Part shown: piece by piece, positions 10,485 to 24,700 of the stretch
How positions within the stretch are numbered: position 1 is the stretch's first letter
How the letters are laid out: each line of letters opens with the position of its first letter
Source: Pogostemon cablin
Taxonomy: Eukaryota > Streptophyta > Magnoliopsida > Lamiales > Lamiaceae
Assembly: GCA_023678885.1 (NCBI GenBank)
Contig: JAHCLQ010000812.1
Span: 1 to 64,000, forward strand
Reading direction: 5' to 3'
DNA: 64,000 nt
Notes under the pieces: generated by a model
The model's input: the letters and a program-made list of their open reading frames with translations, nothing else
The model's database searches: none
Told to the model about the DNA's origin: nothing
Translations under genes and position numbers: made by a program

Positions 10485-13043
10485 GGAAACCCAGTTCTTT
10501 ATTCAATGATTAGATTAAATGAAGAGATAATAAGCCTTTAAACGTCGAATCTATCATGCATTATATGTTGTTTATCTTTTCTTAACTCGTAAAGAAATGA
10601 GTTCTTCATTCAATTATTCGATTAAACAAAAAGATAATTACTCATTAGACGTCGAATCTATCATGCATTATATGTTGTTTATCCTTTCTTAACTCATAAA
10701 GAAGTGAGTTTTTTATTTAATGATTCGATTAAACGAAGTGATAATAGTCCTTAGACATCTAATCTATCATGTATTATATGTTGTTTATCCTTTCTTAACT
10801 CATAAGGAAACGAGTTCTTTATTCATTGATTCGATTAAACGAAGAGTTAATAAGTCTTCTAACGTTTAATGTATCATGCATTATATGTTGTTTATCCTTT
10901 CTTAACTCTTAAGGAAACATGTTTTTTATTCAATGATTTGATTAAACAAGGAGATAATGAGTCTTTAGACATCAAATCTATCATGCATTATATGTTGTTT
11001 ATCCTTTCTTAACTCATAAACAAACGAGTTCTTTATTCAATGATTCTATTAAACGAAGAGATAATAAGTCTTTGAATGTCAAATCTATCATGCATTATAT
11101 GTTTTTTATCTTTTCATAACTCATTAAGAAACGAGTTTTTTATTCAATGATTCGATTAAACGAAGAGATAATGACTCTTTAGACGTCGAATCTATCATGC
11201 ATTATATATTGTTTATCCTTTCTTAACTCATAAGAAAAGAAGTTTTTTATTCAATGATTCGTTTAAACGAAGTGATAATGAGTCTTTAGACATCGAATCT
11301 ATCATGCATTATATGTTGTTTATCCTTTCTTAACTCATAAGGAAACGAGTTCTTTATTCAATGATTCGATTAAATGAAGAGATAATAAGTCTTTAAACAT
11401 CGAATCTATCATGCATTATATGTTGTTTATCTTTTCTTAACTCAAAAAGAAATGAGTTCTTTATTCAATTATTCGATTAAACAAAGAGATAATTACTCTT
11501 TAGACGTCGAATCTATCATGCATTATATGTTGTTTATCCTTTCTTAACTCATGAAGAAGTGAGTTTTTTATTCAATGATTCGATTAAACAAAGTGATAAT
11601 AGTCCTTAGACGTCGAATCTACTATGTATTATATGTTGTTTATCCTTTCTTAACTCATAAGGAAACAAGTTCTTTACTCATTGATTCGATTAAACGAAGA
11701 GATAATAAGTCTTCTAACGTCGAATCTATCATGCATTATATGTCGTTTATCCTTTCTTAACTCTTAAGAAAACATGTTCTTTATTCAATGATTCGATTTA
11801 ACGAAGAGTTAATGAGTCTTTAGACATCGAATCTATCATGCATTATATGTTGTTTATCCTTTCTTAACTCATAAAGAAATGAGTTCATTATTCAATAATT
11901 TGATTAAACGAAGAGATAATAAGTCTTTGAACGTCTAATCTATTACGCATTATATGTTGTTTATCTTTTCTTAACTCATTAAGAAACGAGTTTGTTATTC
12001 AATGATTCGATTAAACAGAGATAATGACACTTTAGATGTCGAATCTATCATGCATTATATATTGTTTATCCTTTCTTTACTCAAAAGGAATGGAGTTTTT
12101 ATTCAATGATTCTTTTAAACGAAGTGATAATGAGTCTTTAGACGTCGAATCTATCATGCATTATATGTTGTTTATCCTTTCTTAACTCATAAGGAAACGA
12201 GTTCTTTATTCAATGATTCGATTAAATGAAGAGATAATAAGTCTTTAAACGTCGAATCTATCATGCATTATATGTTGTTTATCTTTTCTTAACTAAAAAA
12301 GAAATGAGTTCTTTATTCAATTATTCGATTAAACAAAGAGATAATTACTCTTTACACGTCGAATCTATCATGCATTATATGTTGTTTATCTTTTCTTAAC
12401 TAAAAAAGAAATGAGTTCTTTATTCAATTATTCGATTAAACAAAGAGATAATTACTCTTTAGACGTCGAATCTATCATGCATTATATGTTGTTTATCCTT
12501 TCTTAACTCATGAAGAAGTGAGTTTTTTATTCAATGATTCGATTAAACAAAGTGATAATAGTCCTTGACGTCAAATCTATCATGCATTATATGTTGTTTA
12601 TCCTTTCTTAACTCATAAGGAAACGAGTTATTTATTCATTGATTCGATTAAACGAAGAGATAATAAGTCTTCTAACGACGAATCTATCATGCATTATATG
12701 TCGTTTATCCTTTCTTAACTCTTAAGTAAACATGTTCTTTATTCAATGATTCGATTTAACGAAGAGATAATGAGTCTTTAGACATCGAATCTATCATGCA
12801 TTATATGTTATTTATCCTTTCTTAACTCATAAAGAAATGAGTTCTTTATTCATTGATTCGATTAAACAAACAGATAATAAGTCTTTGAACATCGAATCTA
12901 TCATGCATTATATGTTGTTTATCTTTTCTTAACTCATAAAGAAACGAGTTTTTTATTCAATGATTCGATTAAAAAAGAGATAAACACTTTAGATGTCGAA
13001 TCTATCATGCATTATATACTGTTTATCCTTTCTTAACTCATAA
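10485..13043. repeat. Tandem duplication of 24 satellite monomers, copy 1
   Basis: The unit begins at a CCCAGTTC monomer with the private change ATGATTAGATTAAATG and is repeated 2,559 bp downstream (first C of CCCAG at 10490 and 13049). It equals three 8-monomer units. This copy has an additional type c monomer (AACTAAAAAAGAAATG appears twice in a row, near 12,290 and 12,395). The whole structure recurs at 25,471-28,029 through the 15-kb duplication. Confidence 0.85.
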
Positions 13044-15495
13044 GGAAACCCAGTTCTTTATTCAATGATTAGATTAAATGAAGAGATAATAAGCCTTTAA
13101 ACGTCGAATCTATCATGCATTATATGTTGTTTATCTTTTCTTAACTCGTAAAGAAATGAGTTCTTCATTCAATTATTCGATTAAACAAAAAGATAATTAC
13201 TCATTAGACGTCGAATCTATCATGCATTATATGTTGTTTATCCTTTCTTAACTCATAAAGAAGTGAGTTTTTTATTTAATGATTAGATTAAACGAAGTGA
13301 TAATAGTCCTTAGACATCTAATCTATCATGTATTATATGTTGTTTATCCTTTCTTAACTCATAAGGAAACGAGTTCTTTATTCATTGATTCGATTAAACG
13401 AAGAGTTAATAAGTCTTCTAACGCTTAATGTATCATGCATTATATGTTGTTTATCCTTTCTTAACTCTTAAGGAAACATGTTTTTTATTCAATGATTTGA
13501 TTAAACAAGGAGATAATGAGTCTTTAGACATCAAATCTATCATGCATTATATGTTGTTTATCCTTTCTTAACTCATAAACAAACGAGTTCTTTATTCAAT
13601 GATTCTATTAAACGAAGAGATAATAAGTCTTTGAATGTCAAATCTATCATGCATTATATGTTTTTTATCTTTTCATAACTCATTAAGAAACGAGTTTTTT
13701 ATTCAATGATTCGATTAAACGAAGAGATAATGACTCTTTAGACGTCGAATCTATCATGCATTATATATTGTTTATCCTTTCTTAACTCATAAGAAAAGAA
13801 GTTTTTTATTCAATGATTCGTTTAAACGAAGTGATAATGAGTCTTTAGACATCGAATATATCATGCGTTATATGTTGTTTATCCTTTCTTAACTCATAAG
13901 GAAACGAGTTCTTTATTCAATGATTCGATTAAATGAAGAGATAATAAGTCTTTAAACATCGAATCTATCATGCATTATATGTTGTTTATCTTTTCTTAAC
14001 TCAAAAAGAAATGAGTTCTTTATTCAATTATTCGATTAAACAAAGAGATAATTACTCTTTAGACGTCGAATCTATCATGCATTATATGTTGTTTATCCTT
14101 TCTTAACTCATGAAGAAGTGAGTTTTTTATTCAATGATTCGATTAAACAAAGTGATAATAGTCCTTAGACGTCGAATCTATTATGTATTATATGTTGTTT
14201 ATCCTTTCTTAACTCATAAGGAAACAAGTTCTTTACTCATTGATTCGATTAAACGAAGAGATAATAAGTCTTCTAACGTCGAATCTATCATGCATTATAT
14301 GTCGTTTATCCTTTCTTAACTCTTAAGAAAACATGTTCTTTATTCAATGATTCGATTTAACGAAGAGTTAATGAGTCTTTAGACATCGAATCTATCATGC
14401 ATTATATGTTGTTTATCCTTTCTTAACTCATAAAGAAATGAGTTCATTATTTAATAATTTGATTAAACGAAGAGATAATAAGTCTTTGAACGTCTAATCT
14501 ATTACACATTATATGTTGTTTATCTTTTCTTAACTCATTAAGAAACGAGTTTGTTATTCAATGATTCGATTAAACAGAGATAATGACACTTTAGATGTCG
14601 AATCTATCATGCATTATATATTGTTTATCCTTTCTTTACTCAAAAGGAATGGAGTTTTTATTCAATGATTCTTTTAAACGAAGTGATAATGAGTCTTTAG
14701 ACGTCGAATCTATCATGCATTATATGTTGTTTATCCTTTCTTAACTCATAAGGAAACGAGTTCTTTATTCAATGATTCGATTAAATGAAGAGATAATAAG
14801 TCTTTAAACGTCGAATCTATCATGCATTATATGTTGTTTATCTTTTCTTAACTAAAAAAAAATGAGTTCTTTATTCAATTATTCGATTAAACAAAGAGAT
14901 AATTACTCTTTAGACGTCGAATCTATCATGCATTATATGTTGTTTATCCTTTCTTAACTCATGAAGAAGTGAGTTTTTTATTCAATGATTCGATTAAACA
15001 AAGTGATAATAGTCCTTAGACGTCAAATCTATCATGCATTATATGTTGTTTATCCTTTCTTAACTCATAAGGAAACGAGTTCTTTATTCATTGATTCGAT
15101 TAAACGAAGAGATAATAAGTCTTCTAACGACGAATCTATCATGCATTATATGTCGTTTATCCTTTCTTAACTCTTAAGTAAACATGTTCTTTATTCAATG
15201 ATTCGATTTAACGAAGAGATAATGAGTCTTTAGACATCGAATCTATCATGCATTATATGTTATTTATCCTTTCTTAACTCATAAAGAAATGAGTTCTTTA
15301 TTCAATGATTCGATTAAACAAACAGATAATAAGTCTTTGAACATCGAATCTATCATGCATTATATGTTGTTTATCTTTTCTTAACTCATAAAGAAACGAG
15401 TTTTTTATTCAATGATTCGATTAAAAAAGAGATAAACACTTTAGATGTCGAATCTATCATGCATTATATACTGTTTATCCTTTCTTAACTCATAA
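13044..15495. repeat. Tandem duplication of 24 satellite monomers, copy 2 (one monomer shorter)
   Basis: Second copy of the 10.5-13.0 kb segment, with the same private variants in order. It lacks one type c monomer, so the offset falls from 2,559 to about 2,452 in its last part. It ends where TAAGGAAA is followed by GGAG instead of CCCAG. The counterpart in the duplicated region is 28,030-30,481. Confidence 0.82.
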
Positions 15496-18400
15496 GGAAA
15501 GGAGTTTTTTATTCAATGATTCTTTTAAATGAAGTGATAATGAGTCTTTAGACGTCGAATCTATCATGCATTATGTGTTGTTTATCCTTTCTTAACTCCT
15601 AAAGAAACGAGTTCTTTATTCAATAATTTGATTAAACGAAGAGATAATAAGTCTTTGAACGTCTAATCTATTATGCATTATATGTTGTTTATCTTTTCTT
15701 AACTCATAAAGAAACGAGTTTTTTATTCAATGATTCGATTAAACAGAGATAATGACACTTTAGATGTCGAATCTATCATGCATTATATATTGTTTATCCT
15801 TTCTTTACTCAAAAGGAATGGAGTTTTTTATTCAATGATTCTTTTAAAAGAAGTGATAATGAGTCTTTAGACGTCGAATCTATCATGCATTATATGTTGT
15901 TTATCCTTTCTTAACTCATAAAGAAGTGAGTTTTTTATTTAATGATTCGATTAAACGAAGTGATAATAGTCCGTAGACGTCGAATCTATCATGCATTATA
16001 TGTTGATTATCCTTTCTTAACTCATAAGGAAACGAGTTCTTTATTCATTGATTCGATTAAACGAAGAGTTAATAAGTCTTCTAACGTTTAATGTATCATG
16101 CATTATATGTTGTTTATCCTTTCTTAACTCTAAAGGAAACATGTTTTTTATTCAATGATTCGATTAAACGAAGAGATAATGAGTCTTTAGACATCGAATC
16201 TATCATGCATTATATGTTGTTTATCCTTTCTTAACTCATAAACAAACGAGTACTTTATTCAATGATTCTATTAAACGAAGAGATAATAAGTCTTTGAACG
16301 TCAAATCTATCATGCATTATACGTTGTTTATATTTTCTTAACTCATAAAGAAATGAGTTTTTTATTCAATGATTCGATTAAACGAAGAGATAATGACTCT
16401 TTAGACGTCGAATCTATCATGCGTTATATATTGTTTATCCTTTCTTAACTCATAAACAAACGATTTCTTTATTCAATGATTCGATTAAACGAAGAGATAA
16501 TAAGTCTTTGAACGTCAAATCTATCATGCATTATGTGTTTTTTATCTTTTCATAACTCATAAAGAAAAGAGTTTTTTATTCAATGATTCGATTAAACGAA
16601 GAGATAATGACTCTTTAGACGTCGAATCTATCATGCATTATATATTGTTTATCCTTTCTTAACTCATAAGAAAAGAAGTTTTTTATTCAATGATTCGTTT
16701 AAACGAAGTGATAATGAGTCTTTAGACATCGAATCTATCATGCATTATATGTTGTTTATCCTTTCTTAACTCATAAGGAAACGAGTTCTTTATTCAATGA
16801 TTCGATTAAATGAAGAGATAATAAGTCTTTAAACGTCGAATCTATCATACATTATATGTTGTTTATCTTTTCTTAACTCAAAAAGAAATGAGTTCTTTGT
16901 TCAATTATTCGATTAAACAAAGAGATAATTACTCTTTAGACGTCGAATCTACCATGCATTATATGTTGTTTATCCTTTCTTAACTCATGAAGAAGTGAGT
17001 TTTTATTCAATGATTCGATTAAACAAAGCGATAATAGTCCTTAGACGTCGAATCTATCATGCATTATATGTTGTTTATCCTTTCTTAACTCATAAGGAAA
17101 CGAGTTCTTTATTCATTGATTCGATTAAACGAAGAGATAATAAGTCTAATAACATCGAATCTATCATGCATTATATGTCGTTTATCCTTTCTTAACTCTT
17201 AAGTAAACATGTTCTTTATTCAATGATTCGATTTAACGAAGAGATAATGAGTCTTTACACAATGAATCTATCATGCATTGTATGTTATTTATCCTTTCTT
17301 AACTCATAAAGAAATGAGTTCTTTATTCAATGATTCGATTAAACAAAGAGATAATAAGTCTTTGAACATCGAATCTATCATGCATTATATGTTGTTTATC
17401 TTTTCTTAACTCATAAAGAAACGAGTTTTTTATTCAATGATTCGATTAAAAAAGAGATAAACACTTTAGATGTTGAATCTATCATGCATTATATACTGTT
17501 TATCCTTTCTTAACTCATAAGGAAAGGAGTTTTTTATTCAATGATTCTTTTAAACGAAGTGATAATGAGTCTTTAGACGTCGAATCTATCATGCATTATA
17601 TGTTGTTTATCCTTTCTTAACTCATAAGGAAACCCAGTTCTTTTTTCAATGATTCGATTAAATGAAGAGATAATAAGCCTTTAAACGTCGAATCTATCAT
17701 GCATTATATGTTGTTTATCTTTTCTTAACTCATAAAGAAATGAGTTCTTTATTCAATGATTCGATTAAACAAAGAGATAATTACTCTTTAGACATCGAAT
17801 CAATCATGCATTATATGTTGTTTATCCTTTCTTAACTCATAAAGAAGTGAGTTTTTTATTCAATGATTTGATTAAACAAAGTGATAATAGTCCTTAGACG
17901 TCGAATCTATCATGCATTATATGTTGTTTATCCTTTCTTAACTCATAAAGAAACGAGGTCTTTATTCATTGATTCGATTAAACGAAGAGATAATAAGTCT
18001 TCTAACGTTGAATCTATCATGCATTATGTGTTGTTTATCCTTTTTTAACTCTTAAGTAAACATGTTCTTTATTCAATGATTCGATTTAACGAAGAGATAA
18101 TGAGTCTTTAGACATCGAATCTATCATGCATTATATGTTGTTTATCCTTTCTTAACTCATAAAGAAACGAGTTCTTTATTCAATGATTCGATTAAACAAA
18201 GAGATAGTAAGTCTTTGAACGTCGAATCTATCATGTATTATATGTTGTTTATCTTTTCTTAACTCATAAAGAAATGAGTTTTTTATTCAATGATTCGATT
18301 AAATAAAGAGATAAACACTTTAGATGTCGAATCTATCATGCATTATATACTGTTTATCCTTTCTTAACTCATAAGGAAATGAGTTTTTTATTCAATGATT

Positions 18401-18995
18401 CTTTTAAACGAAGTGATAATGAGTCTTTAGACGTCGAATCTATCATGCATTATATGTTGTTTATCTTTTTTTAACTCATAAAGAAACGAGTTTTTTATTC
18501 AATGTTTCGATTAAACAAAGAGATAAACACTTTTGATGTCGAATCTATCATGCATTATATACTGTTTATCCTTTCTTAACTCATAAGGAAAGGAGTTTTT
18601 TATTCAATGATTCGTTTAAACGAAGTGATAATGAGTCTTTAGACGTCGAATCTATCATGCATTATATGTTGTTTATCCTTTCTTAACTCATAAGGAAACG
18701 AGTTCTTTATTCAATGATTCGATTAAATGAAAAGATAATAAGTCTTTAAATGTCGAATCTATCATGCATTATATGTTGTTTATCTTTTCTTAACTCAAAA
18801 AGAAATGAGTTTTTTATTCAATGATTCGATTAAACAAAGAGATAATTAATCTTTGGACGTCGAATCAATCATGCATTATATGTTGTTTATCATTTCTTCA
18901 CTCATAAAGAAGTGATTTTTTATTCAATGATTCAATTAAACAAAGTGATAATAATCCTTAGACGTCAAATCTATCATGCATCATATGTTGTTTAT

Positions 18996-20584
18996 TGTTT
19001 GCCTCATTTTTGTAGCACTCACGAGCAAGAATACTCGATCGTTGTAGTAGTATATCCCAAGAAAAATTATCAATCCATAAAGGAGTTATGTTCGGACTAG
19101 CAAAATACGTGAGCTCATGTTCATGTTGTTTTTGTAAAGATGATCAGGGGTTTTGAGATTAATTAACAACTAAAACAAGTAACAAGTAAATAAGAATAGC
19201 AAATAATAGAAATGACAAGTAAAGAAAATGGGTGCTAAAGTTCAAGTATGGAAAAACATGGGATTAGAAACATCCAAGCACACTCGATTCATATTAGCAT
19301 GCAAAAGAAATTTAACTCAATTGATGTAGACTAAGGGTGATCACGATTGTATCCTAAGCTCCCTTTCGGGTTACAAAGGTTGTTGATCTATTTTAGACTC
19401 CCAAAAGCACTTAAGATCAAAGCCCAACATTAACCCCTTCCATCTAGGTACTAGTTAGATTAAACTCTCCCTTTTTGTGTACTAAGGCCAACGAATGGAT
19501 TGGTTCCCCTCATTGAATTCAAATATCCTTTCGGTCAAACCCAAACTCAATGTCTAATCATGCCTTCCTAATACTATAGAGGGTCGTTTCCGTCTCACTC
19601 CAAGCAATACATACATGAACATCATGATAGCATTTAATTACCACAAATAATCCATTGATCAACAATCCATTAAACCAATAAACATTCATGAATAACAAAC
19701 CATGCCATCACAACATCAAGACAATTAAACTCCATGATTAGAAATCAACATCAATTAAACCAAAAACCAATTTAATCCACATGATAATATAAATCTAATA
19801 TGCTCTTCATGCTCCTAATCCCACTAGAGGGATTAGCCTAACATGATAAGGGTAACAAAACAAATAAATAATTCATTACAAATACCCATAGTCTTAGATC
19901 TAAAGAAATACAAAATGAATGGATTCTTCCCTATCAATTTCTTGAAGAGAATCTTCTATTCTTCTTGATCTCCACCTCTAGCTCTTGATTTTGAAGTCTT
20001 TAGCACCAAAAATGGAAGATATGATGGGTGGATGAAGATGGATGAAGATGGATGAAGATGAAGGTGGAAAATGGAAGAAATGGTGTGTGATGTGTGTGTA
20101 GAGGATGGGATTTTCGGATCCCTTGCCAATTATTGAATAAAGGGGTATTTATACCCCTATGGAGGCTTCTAGAAGGATCTGGAAATTTCTGCAGGAACAT
20201 ACACGGCACGAGTCGTGCTCTGCAACACGGCCACGAGGTGGCCATGTTGTGTCTTCTGATGCTGCCGCACGGCCTTTCCTTACAGGGCCGTGTTACGCAA
20301 CACGGCTCGTGTGCTGCAACACGAGTCGTGTGTTGTAACACGGGCACAGGGTGGTCGTGTTGGCTCTTCTGATGTCGGCACATGGCCACTTCTTCCAGGG
20401 CCGTGTTGGCTACACGGCTCGTGCTACCAACTCGACTTGTGCAACTGGACACGGCCTTAAGCTTATTCACACACATTTCAATAAAAACACAAAACACAAC
20501 CAAATAACACATAAAATACGGATAAAATAATACGAAAACACATCTAAAAAGACACTAAAATATAGGTGAAAATAGCTCTAATCA
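18996..20584 (-). mobile_element. 3' LTR of locus B with U3 deletion (1,589 bp)
   Basis: It is shorter than the 1,788-bp LTRs of A and D because about 210 bp are missing after 20,460. It also has a 12-bp gain in the GATGGATGAAGATG microrepeat near 20,035-20,060. It keeps the TATA box at 20146-20153, the minisatellite units 1-2 (20202-20463), and both LTR termini. One arm of the 12-bp hairpin carries a C to T change (GGCCATG). Confidence 0.88.
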
Positions 20585-20600
20585 ACCCCCCAAACTTAAG
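20585..20600 (-). other. Polypurine tract of locus B, with adjacent hairpin
   Basis: Same G-run as in locus A, touching the LTR end at 20584. It is followed at 20603-20622 by the intact 8-bp stem hairpin (GTTGCTCG, loop TCCC, complement). Confidence 0.83.
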
Positions 20601-21640
20601 GTGTTGCTCGTCCCCGAGCAACGAAAATGACAAATCAAAAGGAGAAATTTTCACCTAGAAAAGACTAAACGAATATAAGCAATAACACATCGTTAGCAAT
20701 AATAACAACAAACTATGCTAAGTCATCCTACAACATTAAAATCATGACATGAGAAATTAACAAGTTCAACCAAAAGAGACTAAAGTGTAATATAGTTCCT
20801 TTTAAGTCCAAGCCTCACAATGGATATTGATGTCTCTCAACACTCTTTTGAACTCGGATAAAACACACTCATTAATCGATTGGCTCGACTCGCTATAAGC
20901 TTGCTCGTGGACTATATTCACAAACCACCAAAGTTTCAATTAATGATCAAAAAGGTCTTTAATTAGGATGTAATGATAGGCTCTTTGGTAGGTTAGGAAG
21001 TATATGGATAAGAGTGACTCAACAAGTGTAAGTAATCAAAGAGATGGCCAATTTCCTCAACTTCTTCACTTTCTTTTCTTCCTTGCTTATCTTTACTAAT
21101 CTCAAGCACTATTTATTAACTTCCCTAGGATTGAGCTTCTTTTGTTGCATGCTTCCTTTCTTTGAATTTTGTTTACTTGAGCATTTTGATGTTGATTTGC
21201 TCCTTTCTTACTTTGAGGTTGCATGTGCATTCTTGTTTTGCTCTTTTCATCCTTTTTCTTGCTTGTTTACCATGTCCTTTTTTTTCTTTTGCTAATCAAT
21301 CAATCCTTTCTAGCTACCATCTCCTCAATCAACCACACAAAGGTATATATAAGCTTGAATGGGTAATTAAGGCTTGTAATGTGCTAAATTCACAAGAAAT
21401 AGGCTTATAGGCTCAAAATGGTTAACTAAGGATGATGTTCATGGTAGGGAACATATATGGCAATGACTATAATAACAAGGATGGCCTTAGATCATTTCAC
21501 CAATCTCCACTAATCGGGCTCGTTCCTATAGTCCTTGAGCAAGTTCTAACTTATCAAACACAACCGATCCACTCATGAAGAAATACCATGTGTGCATGGT
21601 TGAGGCTCAAATGCTCACAAGCTTGTGCTCGGACCTTAAG
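20601..21640 (-). mobile_element. Non-coding 3' internal region of locus B
   Basis: Homologous to 5303-6334, with a few substitutions and with the 10 bp that locus A has lost. It holds no coding sequence on the element's own strand. The plus-strand frames near 21,044-21,410 are antisense and low in complexity (F/L/S-rich). Confidence 0.75.
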
Positions 21641-21763
21641 CTCATTCACACACATTTCAAAAAAAACACAAAACACAACCAAATAACACATAAAATACGG
21701 ATAAAATAATACGAAAACACATCTAAAAAGACACTAAAATGTAGGTGAAAATAGCTCTAATCA
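21641..21763 (-). mobile_element. Truncated 5' LTR stub of locus B
   Basis: The 123-bp LTR end fragment after GGACCTTAAG, with the same breakpoint as in loci A, C and D/E. It ends in TAATCA followed by the TTTAT duplication. Confidence 0.88.
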
Positions 21764-24700
21764 TTTATCCTTTCTTAACTCATAAGGAAACGAGTTCTTT
21801 ATTCATTGATTCGATTAAACGAAGGGATAATAAGTCTTCTAACGTCAAATCTATCATGCATTATGTGTCGTTTATCCTTTTTTAACTCTTAAGTAAACAT
21901 GTTCTTTATTCAATGATTCGATTTAACGAAGAGATAATGAGTCTTTAGACATCGAATCTATCATGCATTATATGTTGTTTATCCTTTCTTAACTCATAAA
22001 GAAATGAGTTCTTTATTCAATGATTGATTAAACAAAGAGATAGTAAGTCTTTGAACGTCGAATCTATCATGTATTATATGTTGTTTATCTTTTCTTAACT
22101 CATAAAGAAATGAATTTTTCATTCAATTATTCGATTAAACAAAAAGATAATTACTCATAAGATGTCGAATCTATCATGCATTATACGTTGTTTATCCTTT
22201 CTTAACTCATAAAGAAGTGAGTTTTTTATTTAATGATTCGATTAAACGAAGTGATAATAGTCCTTAGACGTCGAATCTATCATGCATTATATGTTGTTTA
22301 TCCTTTCTTAACTCATAAGGAAACGAGTTCTTTATTCATTGATTCGATTAAACGAAGAGTTAATAAGTCTTCTAACGTTTAATGTATCATGCATTATATG
22401 TTGTTTATCCTTTCTTAACTCTTAAGGAAACATGTTCTTTATTCAATGATTCGATTAAACGAAGAGATAATGAGTCTTTAGACATCGAATCTATCATGCA
22501 TTATATGTTGTTTATCCTTTCTTAACTCATAAACAAACGAGTTCTTTATTCAATGATTCGATTAAACGAAGAGATAATAAGTTTTTGAACATCAAATCTA
22601 TCATGCATTATATGTTGTTTATCTTTTCTTAACTCATAAAGAAACGAGTTTTTTATTCAATGATTCGATTAAACGAAGAGATAATGACTCTTTAGACGTC
22701 GAATCTATCATGCATTATATATTGTTTATCCTTTCTTAACTCATAAGAAAAGGAGTTTTTTTATTCAATGATTCGTTTAAACGAAGTGATAATGAGTCTT
22801 TAGACGTCGAATCTATCATGCATTATATGTTGTTTATCATTTCTTAACTCATAAGGAAACGAGTTCTTTATTCAATGATTCGATTAAATGAAGAGATAAT
22901 AAGTCTTTAAATGTCGAATCTATCATGCATTATATGTTGTTTATCTTTTCTTAACTCAAAAAGAAATGAGTTCTTTATTCAACTATTCGATTAAACAAAG
23001 AGATAATTACTCTTTAGACGTCGAATCTATCACGTATTATATGTTGTTCATCCTTTCTTAACTCATAAAGAAGTGAGTTTTTTATTCAATGATTAGATTA
23101 AACAAAGTGATAATAGTACTTAGACGTCGAATCTATCATGCATTATATGTTGTTTATCCTTTCTTAACTCATAAGGAAACAAGTTCTTTATTCATTGATT
23201 CGATTAAACGAAGAGATAATAAGTCTTCTAACGTCGAATCTATCATGCATTATATGTCGTTTATCCTTTCTTAACTCTTAAGTAAACATGTTCTTTATTC
23301 AATTATTCGATTTAACAAAGAGATAATGAGTCTTTAGACATCGAATCTATCATGCATTATATGTTGTTTATTCTTTCTTAACTCATAAAGAAACGAGTTC
23401 TTTATTCAATGATTCGATTAAACAAAGAGATAGTAAGTCTTTGAACGTCGAATCTATCATGCATTATATGTTGTTTATCTTTTCTTAACTCATAAAGAAA
23501 CGAGTTTTTATTCAATGATTCGATTAAACAAAGAGATAAACACTTTAGATGTCGAATCTATCATGCATTATATACTGTTTATCCTTTCTTTTAACTCATA
23601 AGGAAAGGAGTTTTTTATTCAATGATTCTTTTAAACGAAGTGATAATGAGTCTTTAGAGTCGAATCTATCATGCATTATATGTTTTTATCCTTTCTTAAT
23701 TCATAAGGAAAATGAAGAGATAATAAGCCTTTAAACGTCGAATCTATCATGCATTATATGTTGTTTATCTTTTCTTAACTCATAAAGAAATGAGTTCTTC
23801 ATTCAATTATTCGATTAAACAAAAAGATAATTACTCATTAGATGTCGAATCTATCATGCATTATATGTTGTTTATCCTTTCTTAACTCATAAAGAAGTGA
23901 GTTTTTATTTAATGATTCGATTAAACGAAGTGATAATAGTCCTTAGATGTCGAATCTATCATGCATTATATGTTGCTTATCCTTTCATAACTCATAAGGA
24001 AACGAGTTCTTTATTCATTGATTCGATTAAACGAAGAGTTAATATGTCTTCTAACGTTTAATGTATCATGCATTATATGTTGTTTATCCTTTCTTAACTC
24101 TTAAGGAAACATGTTCTTTATTCAATGATTCGATTAAACAAAGAGATAATAAGTCTTTAAATGTCGAATCTATCATGCATTATATGTTGTTTATCTTTTC
24201 TTAATTCTTAAAGAAATGAGTTCTTTATTCAATGATTCGATTAAACAAAGAGATAATTACTCTTTAGACGTCGAATCTATCATGCATTATATGTTGTTTA
24301 TCCTTTCTTAACTCATAAACAAACGAGTTCTTTATTCAATGATTCGATTAAACGAAGAGATAATAAGTTTTTGAACATCAAATCTATCATGCATTATATG
24401 TTGTTTATCTTTTCTTAACTCATAAAGAAACGAGTTTTTTATTCAATGATTCGATTAAACGAAGAGATAATGACTCTTTAGACGTCGAATCTATCATGCA
24501 TTATATATTGTTTATCCTTTCTTAACTCATAAGAAAAGGAGTTTTTTTATTCAATGATTCGTTTAAACGAAGTGATAATGAGTCTTTAGACGTCGAATCT
24601 ATCATGCATTATATGTTGTTTATCCTTTCTTAACTCATAAGGAAACGAGTTCTTTATTCAATGATTCGATTAAATGAAGAGATAATAAGTCTTTAAAGGT

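Larger units (their letters stand above)
6458..18995. repeat. 107-bp satellite array, block 2
   Basis: Continuation of the same satellite after locus A, resuming inside a monomer at TTTATCC exactly where block 1 stopped. About 117 monomers. It holds a short-deletion variant near 8.56-8.76 kb and a 24-monomer tandem duplication at 10.5-15.5 kb. From about 7.1 kb onward it is the first copy of the 14,986-bp duplication. It ends in the same GCATCATATG-bearing monomer as block 1, cut by locus B. Only passive short reading frames occur. Confidence 0.97.
18996..21763 (-). mobile_element. Athila-like LTR retrotransposon, internally deleted (locus B)
   Basis: Same architecture and same TTAAG deletion junction as locus A: 123-bp 5' LTR stub (21641-21763), internal remnant (20585-21640), and 3' LTR (18996-20584). 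The LTR has an extra deletion of about 210 bp that removes most of the third U3 minisatellite unit, again between two TTAAG words (CACGGCCTTAAG joined to CTTATTCAC). It is flanked by TTTAT at 18991-18995 and 21764-21768. The region is part of the 15-kb duplication. Confidence 0.9.
7120..22110. repeat. Large tandem duplication, copy 1 (14,986-bp unit)
   Basis: Sequence from about 7.1 to 22.1 kb recurs directly adjacent at 22.1-37.1 kb with an offset of 14,985-14,986 bp. The unit comprises about 11.9 kb of satellite, all of locus B, and about 0.35 kb of satellite. The crossover lies within a monomer around 22,060-22,119: upstream sequence there matches the left flank of 37,100, and downstream sequence matches 7,133 onward. 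I found only a handful of differences by eye, including a one-base indel near 8,763 and single substitutions. Confidence 0.93.
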
